Assembly: GCA_002010065.2 (NCBI GenBank)
Contig: MTMD02000007.1
Coordinates: 13,113-77,112, forward strand
Source of the DNA: Candidatus Pyrohabitans jungbluthii
GTDB lineage: Archaea; Hydrothermarchaeota; Hydrothermarchaeia; Hydrothermarchaeales; BMS3B
Length of the DNA stretch: 64,000 bases
Direction of reading: 5' to 3'
Shown: piece by piece, positions 41,629-49,567 of the stretch
How the letters are laid out: every line of letters starts with the position of its first letter
Numbering within the stretch: position 1 is the first letter of the stretch
The notes under the pieces: generated by a model
What the model was told of the DNA's origin: nothing
Seen by the model: only the letters and a program-made list of their open reading frames with translations
Databases searched by the model: none
Program-made: the position numbers and the translations under genes

Positions 41629-42588
41629 ATGAGCTTTCTGGGCATGGACCACGGCACGCGGGAGGTGCGCTTCTACATCCTTCCCGAGAATGTGGGCTTT
41701 TCTGTACCCCGCAGCAAAGCTGCGCGCGAGGGCGTGCTACGCGAGATTGAGCGCAGGGTTGAGCTGGCGAAGATAGAGCTTGCGGCGATAACCTACTCCA
41801 TGGGCGATGCGCTAACGGCGATCACCCGCATAGATAAGGTTGAGAACCGCGGAGTGCTCCCAGGAGGCGGCGCTGGCGAGCATGTTGGCGGGGGCACCCG
41901 CGCCTACGATGAGCTTGCGGCGAGCGGGATTAAGGCGGTGGTTATACCCGGGCTCCACCGCGGCTTAGCCAGCTTAGACGAGCGCATGCGCGCGCTTTAC
42001 TCCCACATGGCGAGCGCGGAGAAGGTGAGCATAGCCTACGATGCCTATCTGAGGGTAAAGCGCGAGCTTGGCGCGGAGAACTTTATTGTGAGCGACATAA
42101 GCTCCAATACTGTGAGCGTGGCTGTGAAGTCTGGGAGGATAGTCGGTGCTATTGACGCCTGCCTAGGTGCGATAGGCATGTTCCACGGTCCCCTTGACTT
42201 AGAGGCGATCCGCCGCATTGATAAAGGTGAGGTTACCGCAGGCGAAGCCTTTTCCCGCGCGGGTGTTGTGAAGATATACCCCTTTTCAGATCTCAGGGAG
42301 ATTCTTGAACCCAAAAACGAAAGAGCGAGGCTCGCCTTGAATGCTCTCGTGCTGAGCGTGGAGATGGAGATTCGCTCCCTCACGGCGCTGGTGGAGCCTC
42401 AGGCGATAGTAATAACCGGCGGTGCAGGTGTTCACGAGGCGGTGTTTTCGAGGCTCGCGGAGAGGCTGCGCAAACTCGCGCCGGTGCTGCGCATAGACGA
42501 GTATAGTGCAGCAAGGGGGAGTGCCGAGATTGCAAGGGCGGTTTACGAAGGCGAGAGGGAGATTCTGGGTATAGGGGTGGAGGTTTGA
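41629..42588 (+). CDS. Methanogenesis marker protein 12-like (ASKHA-fold)
   Basis: 319 aa. N-terminal FLGMDHGTREVRFYILPE is an acetate kinase/Hsp70-type phosphate-binding loop. ITYSMGDALTAITRIDKVEN, RGVLPGGGAGEHVGGGTRAY and ALVEPQAIVITGGAGVHEAV follow; together they match putative methanogenesis marker 12. The family is conserved in methanogens and some relatives, with unknown function. Presence with dsrAB suggests an ancestor with methanogen-type cofactors, as in Archaeoglobus. GGTGAGGAG precedes the ATG. Confidence 0.88.
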   Translation: MSFLGMDHGTREVRFYILPENVGFSVPRSKAAREGVLREIERRVELAKIELAAITYSMGDALTAITRIDKVENRGVLPGGGAGEHVGGGTRAYDELAASGIKAVVIPGLHRGLASLDERMRALYSHMASAEKVSIAYDAYLRVKRELGAENFIVSDISSNTVSVAVKSGRIVGAIDACLGAIGMFHGPLDLEAIRRIDKGEVTAGEAFSRAGVVKIYPFSDLREILEPKNERARLALNALVLSVEMEIRSLTALVEPQAIVITGGAGVHEAVFSRLAERLRKLAPVLRIDEYSAARGSAEIARAVYEGEREILGIGVEV

Positions 42589-42635
42589 GTAAGCAGCAGG
42601 TAGTTTTTTAAGCTTTGAATAGCATTTGCACTCTT

Positions 42636-42845
42636 GTGAGCAGATTCAGAATTTTCAAAACAGAAGAATTCGACAAGGACTATGCTAAACTGGACAAATC
42701 AGAACAAAAACGCGTGGATAAGATTCTCAAGCAGTTGATGGAGAGGGGCGACGAAGTAGGTAAACCTTTAGCAGGACTCTCATTTTTCAGGGAAAAGAAG
42801 TTTAATGGTAAGCGCTTATATTACTTAGTATACCACTCACTAATC
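42636..42845 (+). pseudogene. Truncated RelE-type toxin
   Basis: From the GTG start the frame gives a normal RelE N-terminus: SRFRIFKTEEFDKDYAKLDK, EQKRVDKILKQLMERGDEVG, and FFREKKFNGKRLYYLVY. After that strand the family should continue with a core strand and C-terminal helix carrying catalytic residues; instead the frame runs into unrelated Ser/Phe-rich sequence that is antisense to a minus-strand ORF. About one third of the toxin is missing. Probably inactive. Confidence 0.7.
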
Positions 42846-42949
42846 CTTCCCTGCTTTATGTCTTCAAGGCTTCTTTTTATCTTCTCTACGAGCTCCCAGT
42901 CTATCTCTGTCCTCTCTTTAAGTTCCTCATATTCCTTCTTTGTTTGCAT
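42821..42949 (-). CDS. Short antitoxin-like ORF opposite the relE remnant
   Basis: 42 aa: starts MQTKKEYEELKERTEIDWEL and continues VEKIKRSLEDIKQGRISEW. The closing 'SLEDIKQGRI' pattern is that of RelB-like archaeal antitoxins encoded just upstream of RelE. It overlaps the broken toxin tail to tail and starts a few nt after the vapC stop on the same strand, so it could be translated with VapBC. Likely a displaced antitoxin fragment brought next to relE by an inversion. Confidence 0.5.
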   Translation of the reverse strand: MQTKKEYEELKERTEIDWELVEKIKRSLEDIKQGRISEWYTK

Positions 42950-42957
42950 GCCCACAG

Positions 42958-43344
42958 CTACCAGCTTCTCACCTTAAGCCCTTTAATTCTGCTGAAGTGC
43001 TTCACATTTCTTGTAATCAGCGTGAGGTCATACGTTGCCACCGTCGCTGCAATCATCACATCCCTCACATCTAGGCTGAGCCCCTCCTTCTTCAGGGTTG
43101 CAAAGATTTCCCCCGCCCTCTCAGCGCAGGCATCGTCGAAGGTGAGGATGTGAAACTTGGACAGCAGATTTTTAGCCTCTCTGACGGCTCTCCCGCCGGT
43201 GTAATATGCGCCGGCGTAGAGCTCGAAGGCATTTATGACGGTGGTGAACCTCACCCTCTCCCTGTCCAGCTCCTCAATCACCGGCACAGCACTCTTATCC
43301 CCCCTGAGCACCGCCACGAGGAAGTCGGTATCCACGCACTTCAA
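42958..43344 (-). CDS. vapC: VapC-family PIN-domain toxin
   Basis: 128 aa. PIN domain acidic residues: VDTDFLVAVLRGD at the start, INAFELYAGA, and SLDVRDVMIAATVATYDLTL followed by ITRNVKHFSRI. It is a Mg-dependent ribonuclease targeting tRNA or rRNA in known members. It overlaps the VapB gene by 4 nt. Intact. Confidence 0.95.
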   Translation of the reverse strand: MKCVDTDFLVAVLRGDKSAVPVIEELDRERVRFTTVINAFELYAGAYYTGGRAVREAKNLLSKFHILTFDDACAERAGEIFATLKKEGLSLDVRDVMIAATVATYDLTLITRNVKHFSRIKGLKVRSW

Positions 43345-43547
43345 GGCATAGCCTCCGTGTACTTCTTCCAGGCTTTCCTGAGGTCTTTCATAACCTCCTC
43401 ATCTATACTGCACCTGCCAAAGCTGTCCATAATCCTGCCCTCCTTTGCAACAAGCCGCTTGATGACGTCGGAGAAACTCTCGTCTCTCCTCTTCACACTC
43501 TTCAGGAGGTTGTAGCTCTCCTCCGTAATAGTAATGGTCTTTGCCAT
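43341..43547 (-). CDS. vapB: VapB-family antitoxin (COG1753/DUF217)
   Basis: 68 aa. AKTITITEESYNLLKSVKRR and ESFSDVIKRLVAKEGRIMDS are typical of archaeal DUF217 antitoxins: a short ribbon-helix-helix-like N-terminus and a toxin-wrapping C-terminus (KDLRKAWKKYTEAMP). It precedes and overlaps vapC. Confidence 0.93.
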   Translation of the reverse strand: MAKTITITEESYNLLKSVKRRDESFSDVIKRLVAKEGRIMDSFGRCSIDEEVMKDLRKAWKKYTEAMP

Positions 43548-43633
43548 GTATGTTTAAACTTATGTTCACATCTTAAAACTCGAAACCCCACAAACTTTTT
43601 TATTCTACACCCTGAATTTAGCATGGTGGTGTG

Positions 43634-44776
43634 ATGTACAAAATCGCTGTGATACCCGGTGATGGAGTCGGGCCTGAGGTGATGCAGGAAGGTATAAAGG
43701 TTCTTGAGGCGGCTGGAGAAGTGGCTAATATAGACTTCGAGTGGGTTCGCTACCCCTTCGGCGCGGAGCATTACCTTGCCACTGGAGAGATTCTCGGCGA
43801 GGATGCGCTGAAGGAAATCTCCGGCTGCGATGCAATTTACCTCGCGGCCGTGGGTGACCCGCGCGTTAAGCCGGGCATCCTGGAGCAGGGCATCCTGCTG
43901 AAGCTGCGCTTCTACTTCGACCAGTATGTGAACCTGCGCCCCGTGAAGCTTTACCCCGGCATCCCTACGCCGCTGAAGGATAAGAAGCCCGAGGACATAA
44001 ACTTCTTTGTGGTGAGGGAGAACACAGAAGACTTCTACGTTGGCGTGGGTGCGAGGGTGACTTCGCCAAAGCAAAGGGAAGAGCTTGAAGTTAAGCGCGA
44101 GCTGTACGAACTCAAATTTGGGGTGGATATAACAAAGGAGAGAAGCGAGGAGGTAGCCTTTCAGATAGGCGTGATCTCCCGCGAGGGTGCGGAGCGCGTG
44201 ATTCGCTACGCCTTCGAGCTGGCGAAGCGTCAGGGCATGCACAGGGTGACAAGCGTGGACAAGGCGAATGTGCTCACCCACGTTTACTCCCTGTGGCGGG
44301 AGGTGTTTGAAGAGGTGGCGAAAGGTTACGCTGAGATGGAAACGGAGTTTAACTACGTGGATGCGATAACCATGTACTTCCTCACTATGCCGGAGCATTT
44401 TCAGGTTATCGTGACCCCCAACATGTTCGGGGACATAATCACCGATCTGGGTGCGCAGATTCAGGGGGGCATAGGCCTAGCACCCAGCGGGAATATAAAT
44501 CCTGACGGAGTGAGCATGTTTGAGCCGGTGCACGGCTCTGCGCCCAATCTGAAGGGCAAAGGGTTAGCGAACCCTGTGGCTCAGATACTTGCAGGAGCGC
44601 TCATGCTCCAGGAACTCGGCGAGGCTGAGGCTTCACGCCTGGTTGAGCAGGCGGTGGCAGAGACGCTGCGCTCAGGCGTGCGCACACCCGACATAGGTGG
44701 CAGCGCCTCAACAGCGCAGGTGGGCTCGGCGATAGCGGCGAAGGTGAAAGAGCTGGCTGAGAATGGAGGAGATTGA
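43634..44776 (+). CDS. 3-isopropylmalate dehydrogenase family (LeuB-like)
   Basis: 380 aa beta-decarboxylating dehydrogenase. [20 protein letters not shown] at the start, [10 protein letters not shown], the substrate arginine segment [34 protein letters not shown], and [20 protein letters not shown] with [20 protein letters not shown] for metal and NAD binding. The same family holds isopropylmalate, homoisocitrate and tartrate/malate dehydrogenases; the sequence suits LeuB or an archaeal relative but no leucine genes are adjacent, so specificity is open. ATG after GGTGGTG was chosen. Confidence 0.85.
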   Translation: MYKIAVIPGDGVGPEVMQEGIKVLEAAGEVANIDFEWVRYPFGAEHYLATGEILGEDALKEISGCDAIYLAAVGDPRVKPGILEQGILLKLRFYFDQYVNLRPVKLYPGIPTPLKDKKPEDINFFVVRENTEDFYVGVGARVTSPKQREELEVKRELYELKFGVDITKERSEEVAFQIGVISREGAERVIRYAFELAKRQGMHRVTSVDKANVLTHVYSLWREVFEEVAKGYAEMETEFNYVDAITMYFLTMPEHFQVIVTPNMFGDIITDLGAQIQGGIGLAPSGNINPDGVSMFEPVHGSAPNLKGKGLANPVAQILAGALMLQELGEAEASRLVEQAVAETLRSGVRTPDIGGSASTAQVGSAIAAKVKELAENGGD

Positions 44777-45674
44777 GAAGCGAGTGGTGGAGTTTCTCAG
44801 GCAGCATGGCGTAGCCCTAGGAAAGGAGCTTTACGAGAGCCTGGGCATAGACTCCTTTCTGCTGTGGCGCACCTGCATGCTGAGCAGACGCATAGTAACC
44901 AGGCGAGTGGGAAGGCGCTACCTCCGCCTGGATAGGCGCGTCGAGGGCTACGCTAGGCTTTCGCCTTCGATTCAGCGGGAATTTCTTACCTACACCGTCG
45001 TCGGACTAAAGGAGCAGGAGCGCGAGGTAGCGGCGAGGGCAGCGCAGCTTGAGAGGGAAATCGCGGAGATAAGCGCGCAGAAGCTAAGGTTAGCGAAGCG
45101 TGTGGTTGAGGAGGCGATTGAGAGACTTGGCAGCGAGAGAGTGGCGCTTCTCAGCAAAGCGTGCTTTGTAATAGGAGGCGACGTGCCCTTGGGAATGGCG
45201 CACGCAGACCCTCGCCCGGAACGCAGCACCGGTGAGCTTGTGGCGGGCTCCGACTTAGACCTGGTGGTCATCCTCGGCGATGAGGTTAGCCATGAGATTG
45301 AGGAAAAGCTGGACAGCGCGCTCTTTGAGATAAAGCACCGCCTGCTTGCGATGCCCCGCAAGGAGGAGCTTGACTACCTGATTAAAAGGTGGAGCAGGGT
45401 GAAGGAGCAGCTCAGCTTCGCAAGCTTCGAGGATATGGTGGCGTGCAAGATACTCGACGAGGCGAAGCTTCTCGCGGGTAGCAAAGAAATGCTCTCAAGG
45501 CTCAGGGAGGAAATGCGCCAGCGTAGTGTGGTTGCGAAGCTTCGCGAACTCGAGAGGCGAGCACAGGAGTATCGCAGATGGAGCGAGGAGGTGCTCCTCG
45601 CAACGCCTCAGCCAGAGGAAGAGCTTCTGCTGCGCACCTTCACCACTACCATAGAGGCGAGTGAGATTTTCTAG
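44763..45674 (+). CDS. Nucleotidyltransferase-like protein with N-terminal winged helix
   Basis: 303 aa. Residues 1-65 look like a winged helix (VVEFLRQHGVALGKELYESL, LWRTCMLSRRIVTRRVG). A coiled coil follows (LKEQEREVAARAAQLEREIA). The core has AGSDLDLVVILGDEV, the GSDxD metal-binding motif of polymerase-beta-type nucleotidyltransferases, preceded by CFVIGGDVPLGMAHADPRPE. It overlaps the LeuB-like gene by 14 nt. Target unknown; nucleic-acid modification or regulation is possible. Confidence 0.7.
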   Translation: MEEIEKRVVEFLRQHGVALGKELYESLGIDSFLLWRTCMLSRRIVTRRVGRRYLRLDRRVEGYARLSPSIQREFLTYTVVGLKEQEREVAARAAQLEREIAEISAQKLRLAKRVVEEAIERLGSERVALLSKACFVIGGDVPLGMAHADPRPERSTGELVAGSDLDLVVILGDEVSHEIEEKLDSALFEIKHRLLAMPRKEELDYLIKRWSRVKEQLSFASFEDMVACKILDEAKLLAGSKEMLSRLREEMRQRSVVAKLRELERRAQEYRRWSEEVLLATPQPEEELLLRTFTTTIEASEIF

Positions 45675-45710
45675 GCGAACCCTTTTATTGCCAGAATCCT
45701 AACTAAAAAC

Positions 45711-47408
45711 ATGCCTAAAATCCGCGTGCTCAGCGAGAGCATTGCAAGCAAAATCGCCGCTGGGGAGGTGGTGGAGCGTCCCGCAAGCGTTGTCAAGGAG
45801 CTGGTGGAGAACAGCCTGGACGCGAGCGCTACCCGCATAGCTGTGGAGATTCGCGATGGAGGCAAGAGCTACATCCGCGTTAGCGACGACGGCTTTGGGA
45901 TGAGTCGCGAGGATGCGCGCCTAGCCTTCGAAAGGCATGCGACGAGCAAAATTTCCAGCTTCGAAGACCTCTACGCCGTTCGTAGCCTGGGCTTCCGTGG
46001 CGAGGCGTTGCCCAGCATAGCGAGCGTGGCAAAGGTTACTATGGAGACCAGGGAGAAGCACAGCCTCGAGGGTACCCGCGTAGTGGTTGAAGGCGGGAAG
46101 GTGCTCAGCCTTGAAGCCTGGGGCTGTCCCCCAGGCACGAGTGTTGTGGTGGAGAGACTATTCTTCAACACTCCGGCGAGGCGAAAGTTTCTCAAAAGCG
46201 ATGCCACAGAGGCGAGAGAGATTGTCGCGGTGCTTACGCGCTACGTGCTCGCCTTTCCGGAGGTACACTTCGAGTTTTTCAAAGACGGAAGGCGCAGTTT
46301 AGTTGCGCCTAAGGGTAGCCTTAGAGACAGGCTGGCGCTGCTCTTTGGTAAAGAGGCAGTGATGCAGATGCGGGAGGTGGAGGCTGAGAAAGACGGCTAC
46401 CGCATCTCTGGTTTTGTATCGCTGCCTTCGCTGAGCAGAGCCTCGCGGGGGGAGCAGTACCTCTTCGTCAACCGCCGCTTCGTCAAAAGCAGGCTGCTCA
46501 ACATTGCCCTGGATGAAGCATACCATACCCTTCTGCCCAGGCATCGCTATCCCCTCGCCTTCATCTTCCTCGAGCTTGACCCTGCGCAGGTGGACGTGAA
46601 TGTGCACCCTGCAAAAATCGAGGTGAAGTTTAAAGAGGAGGAGAAGCTTCGCCAGCTCTTAGTGGAGGCGATTCGTGAGGCGCTGCTCACACCTGCGAAG
46701 GCACAGGTGATGCCCCAGAGGCAGCTCAGCCTCCAAGTTGAGCGCGCTCCCGCGGAAAGCGTGGTGAGGGAGGCGAAGGCTGATTACGCCTTGCAGCTTC
46801 ATCAAAGCGAGCCAAACTACACCCTTTTTTTCAGGCAGCTTAAACCCCTCGCCCAGCTCCACAACACCTACATCCTCGCGGAAAGCAGCGAGGGTTTAGT
46901 GCTAATAGACCAGCATGCGGCTCATGAGCGGGTGCTCTTTGAGAGGTTCAGGGCACAGCTTGAAGAGGCAAAGCTGGAGAAGCAGGAGCTACTCTCGCCG
47001 GCGCTTATTGAGCTTTCCCCCCGCGAGGCTGCGATACTCGAGGAAAACCTCGAGCTGATCTCGGAGCTGGGCTTCGAAATTGAGAGCTTCGGGGAGAGGA
47101 GCTACCTTGTTAAGGCGGTACCCCTTTTCCTGGGCAGGGCGGTGGAGAAGGAGGAGATTTACGAGATAATCCACTCACTGATAGAGGCGGGGAGCATAAG
47201 GCAGCGGGAGCAGCGCAGGGAGGAGATGATATACCGCGTTGCCTGCAAGAAGGCTGTGAAGGCCGGAGATTACCTGACAATGGATGATATGCTCGCGCTA
47301 CTTGCCCACCTCAGCAGAACTTCTCAACCCACCACCTGCCCCCATGGAAGGCCGACAATGATCACCCTGGACTTAAAGGAGATTGAGAGGAGGTTTAAGC
47401 GGAGCTAG
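45711..47408 (+). CDS. mutL: MutL DNA mismatch repair protein with endonuclease motif
   Basis: 565 aa. GHKL ATPase N-terminus: IASKIAAGEVVERPASVVKE, LVENSLDASA, VSDDGFGMSREDARLAFERH, TSKISSFEDLYAVRSLGFRG-EAL. The C-terminus has the nickase motif DQHAAHERVLFE (Asp400 first), ACKKAVKAGD and CPHGRP, the zinc-binding parts of endonuclease-active MutL. A linker QRQLSLQ could bind a sliding clamp. It acts with MutS in mismatch repair; no mutS lies in the window. MutL is patchy in archaea and usually acquired from bacteria, but codon usage here resembles its neighbours. Confidence 0.96.
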   Translation: MPKIRVLSESIASKIAAGEVVERPASVVKELVENSLDASATRIAVEIRDGGKSYIRVSDDGFGMSREDARLAFERHATSKISSFEDLYAVRSLGFRGEALPSIASVAKVTMETREKHSLEGTRVVVEGGKVLSLEAWGCPPGTSVVVERLFFNTPARRKFLKSDATEAREIVAVLTRYVLAFPEVHFEFFKDGRRSLVAPKGSLRDRLALLFGKEAVMQMREVEAEKDGYRISGFVSLPSLSRASRGEQYLFVNRRFVKSRLLNIALDEAYHTLLPRHRYPLAFIFLELDPAQVDVNVHPAKIEVKFKEEEKLRQLLVEAIREALLTPAKAQVMPQRQLSLQVERAPAESVVREAKADYALQLHQSEPNYTLFFRQLKPLAQLHNTYILAESSEGLVLIDQHAAHERVLFERFRAQLEEAKLEKQELLSPALIELSPREAAILEENLELISELGFEIESFGERSYLVKAVPLFLGRAVEKEEIYEIIHSLIEAGSIRQREQRREEMIYRVACKKAVKAGDYLTMDDMLALLAHLSRTSQPTTCPHGRPTMITLDLKEIERRFKRS

Positions 47409-47590
47409 TAATACTTTTATTTAGTGTGCTCCGGGTCTTGGTAGCTGTTCCCGGGAGAAGGATTTCAAGCTCATCTCCCTTTTCATCCAGATCAAACACC
47501 ATGTTCTCTGCCACCAGCTCATATTTTTCCACCCTTTCGCAGGCGCAGGTAGAGGGCGCCTATCTTCTTGACCTTGGCTACCCAAAACTT
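47395..47590 (-). pseudogene. Frameshifted DUF2283-like remnant
   Basis: Two minus-strand frames join into a DUF2283-like protein: first WVAKVKKIGALYLRLRKGGK, then, after a one-base slip in an A-run near 47530, YELVAENMVFDLDEKGDELE followed by ILLPGT. DUF2283 proteins are about 60-70 aa with the pattern A-L-Y-I-x-L then D-x-D-x-x-G. No start codon remains. It overlaps the mutL 3' end by a few nt and marks the beginning of the decayed zone before the glycan island. Confidence 0.55.
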
Positions 47591-47761
47591 TTAATAACAT
47601 CTGGCAGAGATAATACTTAATGAAGCTAAGAATAGGAACCTCTGGCGAAATGGCTCACAATGTTGGCTACATACCTCTCATTTTATCTGTAGCAGAGAGT
47701 TTGGAGAAGTTTCCGGGTAACGCAAGGGTTTTCGAGGTAAAGAAGGAGTACACATGGAGGA
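47591..47761. other. Short intergenic/decayed stretch
   Basis: A plus-strand frame from ATG 47620 (KLRIGTSGEMAHNVGYIPLI, then LSVAESLEKFPGNARVFEVK) looks protein-like for about 50 codons and then runs antisense through the ribbon-helix-helix gene with poor composition. It may be another fragment of a lost gene; no family recognised. Confidence 0.3.
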
Positions 47762-48004
47762 TTATGAGTATAGAGGGGGACTACAGATATTTGACGGCTT
47801 TCCAGCTCCAGAATAGCAACCTACGGCGGAAAAATGCTTTTCCTCTTCTTCGCTGTAGACCATTTTCGTCTCTTCATCCTCGTCTTTCAGTATCTCTTCG
47901 AGCACAAAGTTCACAAATTCCTCCACTGAAGCAAATTCTTTGCTGTCTTCAACACGTTTCTTTATCTCTCCATATATCTTATCTTTTATCTCGATTTTCA
48001 CCAC
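47762..48004 (-). CDS. Ribbon-helix-helix-type small protein with aberrant C-terminus
   Basis: 80 aa from GTG after GAGGTGGT. The first 55 residues are a CopG-like ribbon-helix-helix protein: VKIEIKDKIYGEIKKRVEDS, FASVEEFVNFVLEEILKDED and MVYSEEEE. Archaeal homologues typically end in E-x-x-V-K-E-R-L-K-A-L-G-Y-L and are found near type I phosphodiesterase genes, one of which lies 1.6 kb away here. In this copy the tail is replaced by an unrelated Cys/Ser/Gly-rich stretch (HFSAVGCYSGAGKPSNICSP), suggesting a breakpoint near 47840. Confidence 0.6.
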   Translation of the reverse strand: MVKIEIKDKIYGEIKKRVEDSKEFASVEEFVNFVLEEILKDEDEETKMVYSEEEEKHFSAVGCYSGAGKPSNICSPPLYS

Positions 48005-48139
48005 TTTACCACCTCAAATTATTTATCCTTTTTCAACTTTACTTCTTAACTTCGCATTTTCATAGCCTCTATTTGAAGCCAGATATATAAAGAATGATTT
48101 AATCAAATACTATTAGCTGTGTTTGATCGGAATTAATGA

Positions 48140-49504
48140 CTATAAACTTATCTTGATTATGATGCTCTTTATCTCTTTCTTTATCTTCTTCATCAGCTCC
48201 CTGTCATAGTCATCTATTTCTAGTATTTCTTTAAATATAATTCTTATACCCTCCCTTCTTATATATTTATATCTAAGTAAGAATCCGATAAGGCCGTTTA
48301 TAATGAAAGCTAATGCGAATCCATATAAACCGCCGAGTAATATTAAAATGATACCTAAAAGAAGGAAAGTCATCGTACTTATGGCATATATTATGAAGAG
48401 ATACTTTTGTGCTCTTAGACCAAAAAACAATGGGCGCATAGTCAAATTAAGTGCGTAAACTAAAGAAATGAAAATCAATATCTGAAATATCCTTGCTGAT
48501 TCTGAATAAGAACTGCCAAAGAATATATTGAATGCAAAAGGAGAAAGTATTATGGAGAGTGTAATAATTGGTAGAGAAAACCATATTGAATATTTAATGC
48601 TTTTGTTAATTATCTTGTTTATTCTTTCAATATTTTTAATCTCTTTGGAGATAACAGGCATCAGTACATTCTCAAGAGGAGAAAATAAAAAAATTGTATA
48701 CCTAACTGCTTTTCTAGCAACGTTAAATATCGCAACTGCTTCAACACCAAGGAAAAACTGGATTAACCATGGTTGGATGTTATCGGTTAATTTTTTAAGT
48801 GGCCGTATCCCAATTGCCCATTTCCCATGAGATGTCACAGTTTTCAAGAAAAAGTTTTCTTTTGGTCTTGAAATTGAAAAATAACCTTTTATTATTCTGA
48901 GATAATTAGGAAAAATTAAAAGAAGAGAGGTAAATGATGAGAGAGGATACGCAAGCATTACACCATAGAGACCAAGTTCTAAGTGATAGCCAAATAATAT
49001 AACATAGATAAGTTTAAAGAAACTTTCTCCCACATTTAAAGAAAAAATAGACTTAAAATCAAGATGAGAATTGAAAGTAGTTAGGAATATATTCTTCCCA
49101 GCAGTTGTGATTATTAAAAATGCAGATATCTTGACTAGTTCGCTAACTATCTCTGAGTATCTCTGCTCGAAATATGTATTTGACAAAAATATGATCACGA
49201 ATAAGAAAAAACCAGAAAAAATCTCAACTTGAGAATAGTGGTAAAGAAGTGATTTTACCTTATCATAGCGCTTGGCTCCCCTTTCCCTTGATGCATCTGC
49301 TGTTATAACCCCTCCTATACCAGGGTCAAGTAAAGTGCCTGCAATGCTTATAGCGGAAGAAGCGAGGACTATCAGGCCATATTCAAATCTTCCAAGTATC
49401 CTGACAATTACTATGAAACTCAGAAGACCAAAAATTCCTGTAATTATATTTGCTAGGCTTATTAGTGCTGTTCCTTCTGCAATTTTACGAGCTAAGGATG
49501 TCAT
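48140..49504 (-). CDS. Wzx-type polysaccharide flippase (MATE/MVF superfamily)
   Basis: 454 aa, strongly hydrophobic with about 12-14 transmembrane helices. Start ARKIAEGTALISLANIITGI and ILGRFEYGLIVLASS are typical of RfbX/Wzx flippases; the C-terminus is a basic cytoplasmic tail. It would move lipid-linked oligosaccharide across the membrane. The base composition is much more AT-rich than the core genome. It is the last gene of the minus-strand glycan cluster. Confidence 0.92.
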   Translation of the reverse strand: MTSLARKIAEGTALISLANIITGIFGLLSFIVIVRILGRFEYGLIVLASSAISIAGTLLDPGIGGVITADASRERGAKRYDKVKSLLYHYSQVEIFSGFFLFVIIFLSNTYFEQRYSEIVSELVKISAFLIITTAGKNIFLTTFNSHLDFKSIFSLNVGESFFKLIYVILFGYHLELGLYGVMLAYPLSSFTSLLLIFPNYLRIIKGYFSISRPKENFFLKTVTSHGKWAIGIRPLKKLTDNIQPWLIQFFLGVEAVAIFNVARKAVRYTIFLFSPLENVLMPVISKEIKNIERINKIINKSIKYSIWFSLPIITLSIILSPFAFNIFFGSSYSESARIFQILIFISLVYALNLTMRPLFFGLRAQKYLFIIYAISTMTFLLLGIILILLGGLYGFALAFIINGLIGFLLRYKYIRREGIRIIFKEILEIDDYDRELMKKIKKEIKSIIIKISL

Positions 49505-49567
49505 GATTTTTGATTAGAAAGTATAGATATTAAAATCTATTCTTAGGTAGCCCCCTAGCTACTCTTT

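Noticed and set aside
42615-42977. 120-aa plus-strand frame as an intact RelE toxin
   Set aside because: The C-terminal 45 residues are antisense to another ORF and do not fit the RelE fold; treated as a truncated gene.
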